Assembly: GCA_030656145.1 (NCBI GenBank) | Contig: JAUSOF010000016.1 | Coordinates: 23,568-87,567 of the forward strand | Source: Pseudomonas sp. | GTDB lineage: Bacteria; Pseudomonadota; Gammaproteobacteria; Pseudomonadales; Pseudomonadaceae | DNA length: 64,000 bases | Direction: 5' to 3' | Shown here: piece after piece, positions 54,732-63,588 of the stretch | Layout: every line of letters starts with the position of its first letter | How positions within the stretch are numbered: the first letter of the stretch is position 1 | Position numbers and translations under genes: made by a program | Notes under the pieces: model-generated | The model's database searches: none | What the model was told of the DNA's origin: nothing | What the model saw: only the letters and a program-made list of their open reading frames with translations

Positions 54732-54859
54732 TAGCCAGGCCTCGCCAATCAAAGTATTGCAGTGGAAGATGCACCCTTCGCCCTATCATCGAACCGAAAA
54801 AGCGGCTTTATTCATAGGTAGGGCGTTACAACGGGCTCAACACGTCATGCACGCTTGCT

Positions 54860-54888
54860 AAAAAAGGACCACGCGTGGTCAGCGGTCC
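54860..54888 (-). terminator. Intrinsic terminator after cheV
   Basis: On the minus strand GGACC...GACCACGCGTGGTCC makes a GC-rich hairpin followed by TTTTTT. It is 42 bp past the cheV stop and separates cheV from cheR. Confidence 0.82.
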
Positions 54889-54929
54889 GGCCTTCTTTTT
54901 TTCTAGACCATTGCAGGGACGGCCAGCAC

Positions 54930-55865
54930 TCAAAGCCCCTGATCGACCTCGTTAATACGCGCAACCACCCGCGACGCCAGGTCATCAGGACGGAACTTGG
55001 CAAGAAAGTCATTAGCGCCAACCTTCTTCACCATGGCCTGATTGAATACCCCGGAAAGCGAAGTATGCAGGAGGATGTGCAACTTCTGCATCCGCGCGTC
55101 GCTACGGATTTCTGCGGTCAGGGTATAGCCGTCCATTTCCGGCATCTCAATGTCAGAAATCAACATCAATAGCTCCTGATCGGGATGCTTGCCCTCGTCT
55201 GCCATGCTGCGCAGATAATCCAGGGCTTGCCGACCATCGTTCAGCGCGGTGACCTCGACGCCTACGGTTTGCAGGCAACGAATCACCTGCTTACGTGCAA
55301 CCGATGAATCATCGACTATGAGGACGTGCTTGGTGAGCGCCTTGCTCTGGGTCTGTGCATCGATGACCCCGGCAGAAATCACCTCTGAGGTCGGCGCCAC
55401 CTCGGCGAGAATTTTTTCCACGTCGAGGATTTCTACCAGTTCATTGTCCAGACGAGTCACTGCCGTAAGGTAGTGATCACGCCCCGCACCTTTGGGTGGT
55501 GGATGGATCTCCTCCCAGTTCATGTTGACGATGCGCTCAACTGAATGAACCAGGAAGCCCTGAATCTTGGTGTTGTATTCGGTAATGATGACGAAGCTGT
55601 TCTTCAGATCTTCCAGCTGCGGCCGCCCTGTCGCCATGGACAGGTCAAGGATAGGGATAGTACCCCCTCGAATACTCGCAACCCCTCGTACGACCGGGCT
55701 GGACTTGGGCATGATGGTGAGTTTGGGGCATTGCAACACCTCCTTCACCTTGAACACGTTGATGCCATACAGCTGCCCACCGTCGAGGCGGAACAGCAGC
55801 AACTCCAAACGGTTCTGCCCAACCAACTGCGTGCGCTGGTTAACCGAATCCATTACACCGGCCAT
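54930..55865 (-). CDS. cheV: Chemotaxis coupling protein CheV
   Basis: This 311-residue protein has a CheW-like domain (about 15-160, RLELLLFRLDGGQLYGINVFKVKEV, GVASIRGGTIPILDL) and a C-terminal receiver with acidic residues D185/D186 and phospho-acceptor D238 (LLMLISDIEMPEMDG). It links receptors to CheA and can buffer phosphate. ATG 55865; it is divergent from flgA with 77 bp between starts. Confidence 0.95.
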   Translation of the reverse strand: MAGVMDSVNQRTQLVGQNRLELLLFRLDGGQLYGINVFKVKEVLQCPKLTIMPKSSPVVRGVASIRGGTIPILDLSMATGRPQLEDLKNSFVIITEYNTKIQGFLVHSVERIVNMNWEEIHPPPKGAGRDHYLTAVTRLDNELVEILDVEKILAEVAPTSEVISAGVIDAQTQSKALTKHVLIVDDSSVARKQVIRCLQTVGVEVTALNDGRQALDYLRSMADEGKHPDQELLMLISDIEMPEMDGYTLTAEIRSDARMQKLHILLHTSLSGVFNQAMVKKVGANDFLAKFRPDDLASRVVARINEVDQGL

Positions 55866-55915
55866 GCCCAAACCTCTCTGTTTTGAGTCTCGCACGTTAT
55901 GCGAAGCGTAGCAGG

Positions 55916-55930
55916 CGGCACGCGCCTTGC
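55916..55930 (+). promoter_or_regulatory. RpoN-like promoter of flgA
   Basis: CGGCAC-GCGCC-TTGC matches TGGCAC-N5-TTGC at all but the first base with exact spacing. It is only 12 bp upstream of the flgA ATG, so a transcript from it would be practically leaderless. Confidence 0.6.
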
Positions 55931-55942
55931 TACTCACTCTGC

Positions 55943-56725
55943 ATGAACGCAGAAACGACAATTTTCAGACACTTTTATCGGCGCCGGTATCAGCAGCTAC
56001 CGGCAAAAGGCCGTTATTGGCTAGCAGTTTTACCTGCTTTGCTCGCGCTCGGCTACAGCCCAGTAGCACCTGCGGCGGCAACCACGCCTGAACAGCTTAT
56101 CGGCACCACCCAGAGTTTTCTTGAACAGACGGTGGCCGATTACCTGCAGCGCAGCGAAATTCAGGGCCGGCATGAAGTTGAAATCAACCGTCTTGACCCG
56201 CGCTTACGTCTGCCGCTGTGCGACAAGGAATTGACGACCACCCTGGAAAGCCCTGCCCAGCCCATCGGCCGTGTCACCATGCGGGTGCGCTGCGACGGCA
56301 GCTCACCCTGGACGGTTTTCGTTCCCGGACAGGTGAGACTGTTCCGCGATGTCGTCGTCGCCATCCGTCCGCTCAAACGCGATGCGGTGCTAACAGACAT
56401 GGATGTAAGCCTGGTGGAGCGTGACGTGGGACTGCTCAATCAAGGCTATCTGACAGGTCTCAAACAGGCCGTAGGCAAAAAATTGACGCGCCCACTGCAG
56501 CCGGATCAGGTCTTGGCTCCGGCCAATGTCGAGCAGGCCGAGGTCATTCGCAAAGGTGATCAGGTAGTCATCAGCGCACGCAGCGGCAACATGAGCGTGC
56601 GTATGCCGGGCGAAGCCTTGTCGGATGGGGCCATCGGCAAACAGATCAGCGTGCGCAACCAACGCTCCAAACGTATAGTCAAGGCACGGGTAATAGGCCC
56701 AGGCCAAGTTGAAGTGGCTATGTAG
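55943..56725 (+). CDS. flgA: P-ring assembly chaperone FlgA
   Basis: This 260-residue periplasmic protein has a long basic N-region and signal peptide (about 1-46, ending PVAPAAA) and SAF/ChapFlgA domains (RLRLPLCDKELT, VRCDGSSPWTVFVPGQV, KGDQVVISARSGNMSVRMPGEALSDGAIG). It helps FlgI form the P ring. ATG 55943 is used; it is the first gene of the plus-strand group. Confidence 0.94.
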   Translation: MNAETTIFRHFYRRRYQQLPAKGRYWLAVLPALLALGYSPVAPAAATTPEQLIGTTQSFLEQTVADYLQRSEIQGRHEVEINRLDPRLRLPLCDKELTTTLESPAQPIGRVTMRVRCDGSSPWTVFVPGQVRLFRDVVVAIRPLKRDAVLTDMDVSLVERDVGLLNQGYLTGLKQAVGKKLTRPLQPDQVLAPANVEQAEVIRKGDQVVISARSGNMSVRMPGEALSDGAIGKQISVRNQRSKRIVKARVIGPGQVEVAM

Positions 56726-56843
56726 GCACGATTATGGCTATAGCTTCTGGCACATTGCGCCTGAGCCGACTTTCTGACGCGTTTGTGCATAGCGGCTAAA
56801 CTGCTAATTGAAAAACAGATTGTCGATAAACAGGTTTTTTCTC

Positions 56844-56870
56844 TAAAGTTTCTGCAGACACAGCCGAGAA
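56844..56870 (+). promoter_or_regulatory. Sigma-28 (FliA) promoter of flgM
   Basis: TAAA, 15 bases, GCCGAGAA: one mismatch to the GCCGATAA box. It lies 39 bp before flgM, so FliA would drive its own anti-sigma factor, as known in related bacteria. Confidence 0.85.
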
Positions 56871-56908
56871 CTTGGCAAGCGTCCAAACACTGTTCGAGGT
56901 TTTGCATT

Positions 56909-57241
56909 ATGGTCATCGACTTCAACCGGCTAAACAATGCCACCACCCCTGTCAATTCAGGGCGTGTGGGCGGCGCTCAGCCTGGTGGCCGAAATGACGC
57001 CATCAGCGAAAAACCGACTAGCCCGTCACCCCAGCAGGCAGACGCCAGCAAGAGTGGTGAGTCCGTGCAGTTCAGTCGCGAAGCGCAGCAACTGCAAAAG
57101 ATCAGCGAAAAACTGGCTGATCAGCCAACCGTCGACAAAGAGCGTGTTGCCCAACTCAAGCAAGCGATCCTTGACGGCAGTTACCAGGTCGACAGCCAAC
57201 GTGTTGCCGGTAAACTGCTCGACTTCGAGTCCCAGCGCTAG
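56909..57241 (+). CDS. flgM: Anti-sigma-28 factor FlgM
   Basis: This 110-residue protein has a disordered N-terminal half rich in Gly, Asn, Ser and Pro and a helical C-terminal half that binds FliA ([52 protein letters not shown]). ATG 56909; a longer frame upstream has no support. It is expected to be exported once the hook is complete. Confidence 0.94.
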   Translation: MVIDFNRLNNATTPVNSGRVGGAQPGGRNDAISEKPTSPSPQQADASKSGESVQFSREAQQLQKISEKLADQPTVDKERVAQLKQAILDGSYQVDSQRVAGKLLDFESQR

Positions 57242-57540
57242 TCTGGCAGGCTGTTGAAACGCATAGGCAAGGCAAGGTAAAAGTGGCCGCAACGTAGCGC
57301 CGCGGAGTAACAGCCATGGGCTGGCCCGCAGGGCGAGCAAAGAGAATCAAGAGCGGCGTTTACTGTTGTAAACGCGCATTTTGACGGGAGCGCCCAGTTC
57401 GGGCTCGCGATTGAGGCCACTTTCTAACGCCGTTTTGCCCACGCAGGTAGCTGTTCAACCGCCGGCTAAAGGTAGCGCCGGAATGTTAGCCTTAGAGCGC
57501 AGTAGCGCTGCTAGGGTCCGCCAACACCTGAGAGCCTGCG
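57242..57540. other. Gap between flgM and flgN
   Basis: About 300 bp. No gene, promoter or terminator that I can support. It contains an alternation of GC-rich and AT-rich sequence beginning CAGGCTGTTGAAACG and ending AGCTGTTCAACCGCC; similar wording (GGCCGTTGAAAAAC) occurs at about 16035, so it may be a diverged repeat. Confidence 0.4.
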
Positions 57541-58008
57541 ATGCACGACGCCACCTTGCTTGAGCTTTTCAACGACGACATCGGCAGCGCCGAGCAATTA
57601 CTCGAACTGATCGATGACGAATTCCAAGCCCTCGGCGAGCGTGACCTGGTTCGCCTACAAACTATTCTGGAAAAGAAGCAGCCGCTGCTGATGCAACTCG
57701 ATCAACACGGTCGGGCGCGCAGCCAACTGCTGATCAGCCTGCAGCTGAGCGCCGACCGAGCTGGCCTGCAAGCCCTTGCCGAGCGCTCCAGCCAGGGCGC
57801 CGAACTGCTTGAGCGCGGCGACCAACTGCATGTACTGCTCGAACGCTGCCAGGCAGGTAACTTGCGCAATGGTCGCCTGATTCGCTCCAGCCAGACCTCA
57901 ACCCGCACCATGCTCGGCATTCTTCGTGGTGGCGAGACGCCCAGCCTCTATGACAGCCGCGGCAGTACCGCTAGAATCGGCCAGCAGCGCCCGCTTAGTC
58001 AGGCCTGA
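57541..58008 (+). CDS. flgN: Flagellar export chaperone FlgN
   Basis: This 155-residue helical protein has LLELIDDEFQALGERDLVRLQTILEKKQPLLMQLDQHGRAR, the FlgN-family layout, and a C-terminal tail with RSSQTSTRTMLGILRG. It chaperones FlgK and FlgL during export. Encoded after flgM, as usual. Confidence 0.93.
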   Translation: MHDATLLELFNDDIGSAEQLLELIDDEFQALGERDLVRLQTILEKKQPLLMQLDQHGRARSQLLISLQLSADRAGLQALAERSSQGAELLERGDQLHVLLERCQAGNLRNGRLIRSSQTSTRTMLGILRGGETPSLYDSRGSTARIGQQRPLSQA

Positions 58009-58090
58009 ACACCTATAACAAGGCGCAGGGACATGCTGCCTCAAGGCCAGCACCCTAGCGCCATCGTATTTGCCTGGAGATTTCTGGACC

Positions 58091-58840
58091 GTGTCCAACC
58101 CCTTTTCCGAGGATGATGGCCCGCAACCACCGAAGGTTCTCAAAGCCCCCGTGGAAATCGTCGCCAATCTGCGTCAGCTGCAACAGCACCACGACCCCCT
58201 GGTCATCACCTTCCATGAGCGCAGCCAACGCTTCCAGAGCTACCTGATCGAAATTGACCGCGACAAGAATCGCCTGATTCTTGACGAGATGATCCCAAAC
58301 AACGCTGAGCGCTTTTTACAAAATGGCGAGCCTTTTAACATCGAGGCCTTCCATGAAGGGGTGCGTGTGGCCTGGCAATGCCTGCAGCCGGTACAAATAG
58401 ACGAGCATCAGGGGGCGCGCTGCTATTACAGCTCGATACCCGAAGAAGTGCATTACTACCAGCGACGCAATGCCTACAGGGCACCAATCAAGCAATCCGA
58501 ACTGGTCAAGATCGAACTGGCCGGCGCCAAGCTGCGCAGCCCCATCACAGGGCAACTGCTGGATATTTCCGCCACCGGCTGCAAGTTGCGTTTGCCAGGC
58601 AATGTCGCGGGCAGCCTGCATTCAGGTCAGGTTTATGAGCGCTTTACCGCCCAGCTGCCCTTCGGCGCGATGATCACCGCCGTGGAGCTGCGCCATGTGG
58701 AGTATGCAGAGAACCTCGACACAACCTTTGCCGGCGTTCGCTTCCATCGCATGAGCGGCCTGGAGCAGCGCCAGGTTGAGCGCTTCGTCTACCAGCTGCA
58801 GCGTGATGCCCGGCGCTTCGATAGCGACGGTTTGTTCTAG
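58091..58840 (+). CDS. flgZ: Flagellar brake protein FlgZ (YcgR-like PilZ protein)
   Basis: This 249-residue protein has a YcgR N-terminal domain (about 1-130) and a C-terminal PilZ domain with the c-di-GMP-binding RRNAYR (RxxxR) and [11 protein letters not shown] ([D/N]xSxxG) motifs. It slows motility when c-di-GMP is high by acting on the motor. Start: GTG 58091 with GGAG eleven bases upstream. A TTG seven codons earlier would include that ribosome site and is rejected. Confidence 0.9.
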   Translation: MSNPFSEDDGPQPPKVLKAPVEIVANLRQLQQHHDPLVITFHERSQRFQSYLIEIDRDKNRLILDEMIPNNAERFLQNGEPFNIEAFHEGVRVAWQCLQPVQIDEHQGARCYYSSIPEEVHYYQRRNAYRAPIKQSELVKIELAGAKLRSPITGQLLDISATGCKLRLPGNVAGSLHSGQVYERFTAQLPFGAMITAVELRHVEYAENLDTTFAGVRFHRMSGLEQRQVERFVYQLQRDARRFDSDGLF

Positions 58841-58904
58841 CAGCCACCGTTATATCGTGGCGCACCGCGTGACCCACCAAGCGAGCTAACCGGGTAATTC
58901 TACG

Positions 58905-58968
58905 GCTCGCGGCCAAGGCCCCTCCTACGGTGCGGTAGCGCTCTTGTGGGAGGGGCCTTGGCCGCGAA
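58905..58968. repeat. REP-like palindrome after flgZ
   Basis: GCTCGCGGCCAAGGCCCCTCCTAC and its complement (GTGGGAGGGGCCTTGGCCGC) form a hairpin with a short loop. Same family as at 50176-50246. It lies in the gap between the convergent genes flgZ and the DUF2064-type gene and may act as a barrier to read-through. Confidence 0.85.
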
Positions 58969-59082
58969 TGACGCAACCCCTGAAACGGCGGCGACCACAA
59001 CAAACAGGAGATCACTGTGTTTGTCTAGGCGCGCGGCCCCACTGGAAGGAAGAAGGACAACCAACTGGGCGCGAAAGATCGC

Positions 59083-59700
59083 TCAGACCTCGACCCGGAT
59101 ACCCAGTGTCGCCAGGCGCGGCAGGTCTTCCGGGCGATCGACATCCCACAACGCCGGCAGCAGCTGATGCTGCCAGTCCAGCTGCTGCAGTCGCTCGCAG
59201 GTCATGCTCAACACCTGGTCGGTTCCCCAGGGCATGGCGTGGAACAGCAAGTGATCGACGCAGCGCAAACCGAGCAGCACATAACCACCATCCTCGGCCG
59301 GACCTAGCACTACTGGCTGCCCGTGCAATGCCGCGCAAGCACTGCTGAGGTAGTCGCCATCCAGCGCCGGGCAGTCGTTGCCGATCAATACCACCGCATC
59401 GCTTTCCGCCAGACCAAGGGTCGCAATGAGGCGCATGCGCTCACCCAGGTCGCCGGCAGGCTGCTCAACCAGCGTCCAGTTCAACCGCTCGGCGAGTGCC
59501 TGCAACTGGGCATCAGGGATGTCATCCAGCCACAAAAATCGCTGACTGAAGCCCTCCGCAGGAAGTTGCAGTGCGCGCTCCAGCAACAGTCGTTGCAGGT
59601 CGCATGCGCCCTCGTCGCCCAGCACAGGAATCAGCCGGGTTTTGACCCGACCGGGTACAGGCGCACGTGCCAGCATGTGTAACGAAATAGACAGGTTCAT
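59083..59700 (-). CDS. TIGR04282-type (DUF2064) transferase
   Basis: This 205-residue protein resembles small nucleotidyl/glycosyl-transferase-like enzymes with a CofC/GT-A fold: ISLHMLARAPVPGRVKTRLIP, AVVLIGNDCPALDGDYL and VVLGPAEDGGYVLLGL. Families of this kind are named after rSAM/selenodomain neighbours, but none is visible here. The reaction is unknown. It overlaps the next gene by four bases, so the two are translationally coupled. Confidence 0.8.
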   Translation of the reverse strand: MNLSISLHMLARAPVPGRVKTRLIPVLGDEGACDLQRLLLERALQLPAEGFSQRFLWLDDIPDAQLQALAERLNWTLVEQPAGDLGERMRLIATLGLAESDAVVLIGNDCPALDGDYLSSACAALHGQPVVLGPAEDGGYVLLGLRCVDHLLFHAMPWGTDQVLSMTCERLQQLDWQHQLLPALWDVDRPEDLPRLATLGIRVEV

Positions 59701-60389
59701 AGCGGTGGCCCTCGATAATACTGCCGCGCCAACTGGTCAGGGCTGGCGCCACAGTAGTAAGCCAGCCGCAAACGCCACATCAACAACACGGTACGCCAAA
59801 TGCCGTTGTGCTCCCAGCGCCTGCTTGATGTTGACAGCGCAGGTCGCAAGCAACGCGGGCGCGCTCGTTGCTTCAAGCGCCCACTGAGTTCGAGGTCTTC
59901 CATCAAGGGGATATCCGCATAACCGCCCAGCGCCTCGAACGTCTCACGGGCAACAAAGATCGCCTGATCACCCGTCGCCACACCCGTCAACCGCGAGCGC
60001 AGATTGATCATCGTACCGATCACGCGCAAAGCCAGGCCACTACCCGACAAACGCACATCGAAACGCCCCCAGACTGGCCGCTCAGCCAACGTCGCCAACA
60101 AGCGTTGAATTGACTCAGCGCTGACCCGGGTATCGGCATGCACGAACCATAGATAATCAGCTGTCGCGCTTGCGGCGCCGGCGTTCATTTGCCGGGCGCG
60201 CCCCGCGCTAGCCTCGAGCACCTGGTCAGCCTGCATGGCGGCCAACTCGCAGGTCGTGTCACTGCTGCCACCGTCCACCACAATCAGCTGCGCCCCCGCC
60301 GCACGCAACGGCGCCAGATCGGCCAGCAACAAAGGCAGCGCCGCCGCCTCATTGCGCACCGGGATGATCACGCTGAGTAGAGGCGTCAC
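59697..60389 (-). CDS. TIGR04283-type family 2 glycosyltransferase
   Basis: This 230-residue GT-A enzyme has SVIIPVRNEAAALPLLL at the N-terminus, VVDGGSSDTT and the DxD-like HADTRVS. The family, usually paired with TIGR04282, has no established substrate. The start codon is GTG (60389), overlapping the stop of the MFS gene by four bases (GTGA). Confidence 0.82.
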   Translation of the reverse strand: MTPLLSVIIPVRNEAAALPLLLADLAPLRAAGAQLIVVDGGSSDTTCELAAMQADQVLEASAGRARQMNAGAASATADYLWFVHADTRVSAESIQRLLATLAERPVWGRFDVRLSGSGLALRVIGTMINLRSRLTGVATGDQAIFVARETFEALGGYADIPLMEDLELSGRLKQRARPRCLRPALSTSSRRWEHNGIWRTVLLMWRLRLAYYCGASPDQLARQYYRGPPL

Positions 60390-61717
60390 GGCCGTGGCGC
60401 CTGCTGATCCTGATCGACGCCATCAACCGCTCCAGCGTCGGGCATATCGGCGACGTTGCCATCGAGCATCTGATCCTGCACAACCTGCTCATCGACCCGC
60501 GGATCAAGGGCAGCAACCAGTGGGGAACTGGTCATATTGTCTGGCATCGCAATGTGATGCAGGGGAGCATCGTCGACCTGGTGCAGGTGACTGACTTTAT
60601 CCGGGCGCACTCGCCAGATCAGGATCAGGGCCGAGCAACAGATGAAGGCATACAGCATGTTGGCGCCCAAAAAGCGCATCAGCACACCGGCCAGCAATGG
60701 GCCAATACTGGCGCCAATGCCGAAGGTTACCAACAGCATGGCAGTCAGCGAGACACGCAGCTCGCCCTCGACATGGTCGTTGGCAAAGGCGACGGCCAAG
60801 GGATAGAGACTGAACTGCAATAAGCCGATGACGAAACCGACACTGAACAAGACCCACATATCCGCCTCGGGCATCAAAGCCAAAGGCAGCGCCGCCAAGG
60901 CCAGCAGCACCGCGCAACCACGGATCAATCCAGCCCGATCGTAGCGATCCGACAACCAGCCAAGCGGCCACTGCACCACCAAACCGGCAAAAATGCAGCT
61001 GCCCATAAATAGACCGACCTGCTCGGTGGATAAGCCCATGCGCGTCGCATAGAGCGGCGCCAAGCCGTAGAACGCACCAATCATCAATCCGGCAACGGCA
61101 ATGGTGGTCAGCGACAACGGCACCCGTTTGATGAAGAAGCGCAGCTCCAGCGAAGCCGGGTGCATGGGCGCCGGGTGCAACCTGTGGGTCAATGCCACAG
61201 GCACCAGGCACAAGGCAAAGCACAGCGCCACCAGCATCAGCAGTTCGAGGCCAAGGGTCGGATGTACGACCAATACCAGCTGCCCGAGGATCAATCCCAG
61301 GTAGGACGCAGCCATATAGCCGGAAAAGACCTGACCGCGCTGGCTGGTTTCAGCCTGCTCATTGAGCCAGCTCTCGATCACCATGTACTGACACATCATG
61401 GCCAGACCCACCAGCATGCGCAGTAGCAGCCAGGCAGGCAGCCAGTCGGTCAGACCATGACCCAGCACGGCAGCCGTAACAACCCCGGCACAAGCTACAT
61501 AGGCGCGAATATGCCCGACCCGGCCGATCAACCGGTGCCCCAGCTTGCCGCCGAGTACCAGGCCAATATAGTTGGCCGCCATCAAGGCACCCACCCATAG
61601 ACCGTCCAACGTTTCGGCCAAGCGCAACGCCAGATAGGTGCTCAACAAACCCGAGCCCAGCAACATCAATAAGGTAGCGAAATACAACGAGCGAAAAGAC
61701 TTCCAGATAAGGCGCAT
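60386..61717 (-). CDS. MFS transporter
   Basis: This 443-residue transporter has about 12 membrane segments (LYFATLLMLLGSGLLSTYLAL, then the loop GHRLIGRVGHIR between helices 2 and 3) of the YcaD/Bcr-like type. Residues about 380-443 form a hydrophilic acidic tail (ALDPRVDEQVVQDQMLDG and DQDQQAPRP) unlike ordinary MFS. Substrate unknown. ATG 61717. It is the first gene of a three-gene coupled set with the two transferases. Confidence 0.85.
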   Translation of the reverse strand: MRLIWKSFRSLYFATLLMLLGSGLLSTYLALRLAETLDGLWVGALMAANYIGLVLGGKLGHRLIGRVGHIRAYVACAGVVTAAVLGHGLTDWLPAWLLLRMLVGLAMMCQYMVIESWLNEQAETSQRGQVFSGYMAASYLGLILGQLVLVVHPTLGLELLMLVALCFALCLVPVALTHRLHPAPMHPASLELRFFIKRVPLSLTTIAVAGLMIGAFYGLAPLYATRMGLSTEQVGLFMGSCIFAGLVVQWPLGWLSDRYDRAGLIRGCAVLLALAALPLALMPEADMWVLFSVGFVIGLLQFSLYPLAVAFANDHVEGELRVSLTAMLLVTFGIGASIGPLLAGVLMRFLGANMLYAFICCSALILIWRVRPDKVSHLHQVDDAPLHHIAMPDNMTSSPLVAALDPRVDEQVVQDQMLDGNVADMPDAGAVDGVDQDQQAPRP

Positions 61718-61907
61718 GACTCTGCGAATAACTCCTGATTGACGGCGGAACCGCTCAATACGAACGGCGTGGCGGCGATAACCGCACAAATTAATAGATC
61801 AATGGCGCATAGAGCGCAGAACGCAAACCCCAAACGCATTGCCCTTGGTGCAGGGGTTCATGGCACCTGACTGCAATGCTGGTCGCAGGTTATTGCTCAG
61901 CGGCTGA

Positions 61908-63251
61908 TTAAGCCTGGGCGGCGAGAATGCGCCGCTCCCAGGGCGTGATCTCGTCGAAGTAACTGCTCAACTCCAGGGTCTTGCTGGCGATGTAGCCTTC
62001 GATGAATTCCTTGCCGAACAGTTCGACTGCCAATCGACTATTTCTCAGACGCTCGATAGCAGCATGCATGGTACAGGGTAGCGTTAATTTATCTGGCACC
62101 TCGAACTCACCCTGAATCGGCGCACTTGGCTGCAACTGCTGCTCAAGGCCATGCAGCCCGGCCGCCAAGCTGGCCGCCAATGCCAGATAGGGGTTGGCGT
62201 CAGCACCCGGCAGGCGATTTTCCACCCGTCGTGCCACGGGCGCACTGGCTGGTATGCGCAGACCTGCTGCACGGTTATCTTCCGACCAACAGGCATTGTT
62301 CGGCGACGCGAAAGGATGGCAAAGCCGCTGGTAGGAGTTCACATGTGGCGCGAACAGCAGGGTGAAGTCTGCCAACGCCGCTTGCTGGCCGGCGATGAAG
62401 TGATAGAAAGCTGGCGTCGCCTGGCCATCCGCAGCACTGAAGATATTACGGCCGCCTCCTCGCTCAATCACGCTCTGGTGAATGTGCATGGAGCTACCCG
62501 CGGTATGGGCCAGCGGCTTGGCCATGCACACCACTGTCAGCCCGTGCTTGAGGGCGACCTCCTTGAGCAGGTGTTTGAACAGGAAGGTCTGATCGGCCAA
62601 CTGCACGGGGTCACCATGCAGCAGATTGATCTCGAACTGACTGACGCCCATCTCGTGCATAAAGGTGTCGCGCGGTAATCCCAGCGCGGCCATGCATTGA
62701 TACACCTCACTGAAGAACGGCCGCAGACCGTTATTTGAGCTGATGCTGAAAGCACTGCCGCCGTCCTCGCGCCGACCATCAAGACCCGCGGGCGACTGAA
62801 ACGCCTGCTGTGGGTCAGCATTCGGCGCAAACACGAAAAACTCCAACTCGGTTGCCACCACGGGCTGCCAACCATGAGCCGCATAGTTCGCCACCACCTG
62901 CTTGAGCAGGGCTCGGGTCGACAAGCCAGAGCTGCGACCATCCAGCTCATCGGCATCGCAGATCGCCAGCGCACGCGGCGGATCACTCCAGGGCAGGCGG
63001 TGGACCCGGGTCGGCTCGGCATTCAGCGCCAGGTCGCCATCGTCGCCGCCATAGAAACGCGGTGGCGGGTAACCGCCCATGATGCACTGCAGCAGCACGC
63101 CGCGGGCCAACTGCAAACGCCGGCCTTCGATGAAGCCTTCGGCGGTCATCACCTTGCCGCGCGGCACACCGTTCAGATCCGGGGTCACGCATTCGACTTC
63201 ATCGATACCGCGCAGTAGTTCGGCCATGGCAGTGCGGCTGAGGGCGTTCAT
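61908..63251 (-). CDS. Glutamine synthetase-family (gamma-glutamylpolyamine synthetase-like) enzyme
   Basis: This 447-residue enzyme has the GS fold with N-terminal beta-grasp (VECVTPDLNGVPRGKVM) and catalytic blocks ATELEFFVF, GVSQFEINLLHGDP, AGSSMHIHQSV, PHVNSYQRL, NRAAGLRIP and RVENRLPGADANPYLAL. The family includes PuuA/SpuI enzymes that gamma-glutamylate polyamines or aromatic monoamines, probably for catabolism; substrate not certain. It is not the central GlnA. ATG 63251. No other amine-catabolism gene is in the window. Confidence 0.87.
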   Translation of the reverse strand: MNALSRTAMAELLRGIDEVECVTPDLNGVPRGKVMTAEGFIEGRRLQLARGVLLQCIMGGYPPPRFYGGDDGDLALNAEPTRVHRLPWSDPPRALAICDADELDGRSSGLSTRALLKQVVANYAAHGWQPVVATELEFFVFAPNADPQQAFQSPAGLDGRREDGGSAFSISSNNGLRPFFSEVYQCMAALGLPRDTFMHEMGVSQFEINLLHGDPVQLADQTFLFKHLLKEVALKHGLTVVCMAKPLAHTAGSSMHIHQSVIERGGGRNIFSAADGQATPAFYHFIAGQQAALADFTLLFAPHVNSYQRLCHPFASPNNACWSEDNRAAGLRIPASAPVARRVENRLPGADANPYLALAASLAAGLHGLEQQLQPSAPIQGEFEVPDKLTLPCTMHAAIERLRNSRLAVELFGKEFIEGYIASKTLELSSYFDEITPWERRILAAQA

Positions 63252-63588
63252 TGGCTGTGGTCCTTGAATGTGGCCGGAGACGGACGGCGCTGCGTACAAA
63301 ATACGCAGCGGCCGTTCAGTATTTCAAGCAAAGCCCCTACTCCGATTCGCCAGTGCAACGGGCTCAAGGCAAAACATCTAACAAATAGATAATAAAGATC
63401 CCACTAGCAACGCCTTCCAGCATGCCTCAATAGAGCCATAAAAATACCTGAAACGACTGTTATAGAGCGGTTAAACCCTACTATCAAGCACATCGATTAT
63501 TACCATGCCCAGACGCGACTTCTTCATCAATTTTTCATCGGTAATATGGCCCCCGTAGTCACTTACCGCCCTCACGAGGAGCCTGAAC
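63252..63588. promoter_or_regulatory. Divergent upstream region of the GS-like gene and the repeat protein
   Basis: About 340 bp, AT-richer than the coding regions. A possible -10 (TAATAT, 63542-63547) lies 42 bp before the repeat-protein start, but I cannot identify a good -35 box. GAGGA precedes the ATG by eight bases. No sigma-28 or RpoN site was found, so the gene is probably not in the flagellar regulon. Confidence 0.45.

Noticed and set aside
54732..54752. Upstream ATG as the start of cheR
   Set aside because: No ribosome site before it, while GTG 54731 has GAGG at proper distance and gives the family N-terminus.
54780..54815. Sigma-28-like TAAA...CGATGATA sequence upstream of cheR
   Set aside because: Spacing is 13 rather than 15 bases and the -10 box is poor.
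57242..57540. Possible transposable element in the flgM-flgN gap
   Set aside because: Ends CTGTTGAAAC and CTGTTCAACC are not true inverted repeats and no transposase or target duplication is visible.
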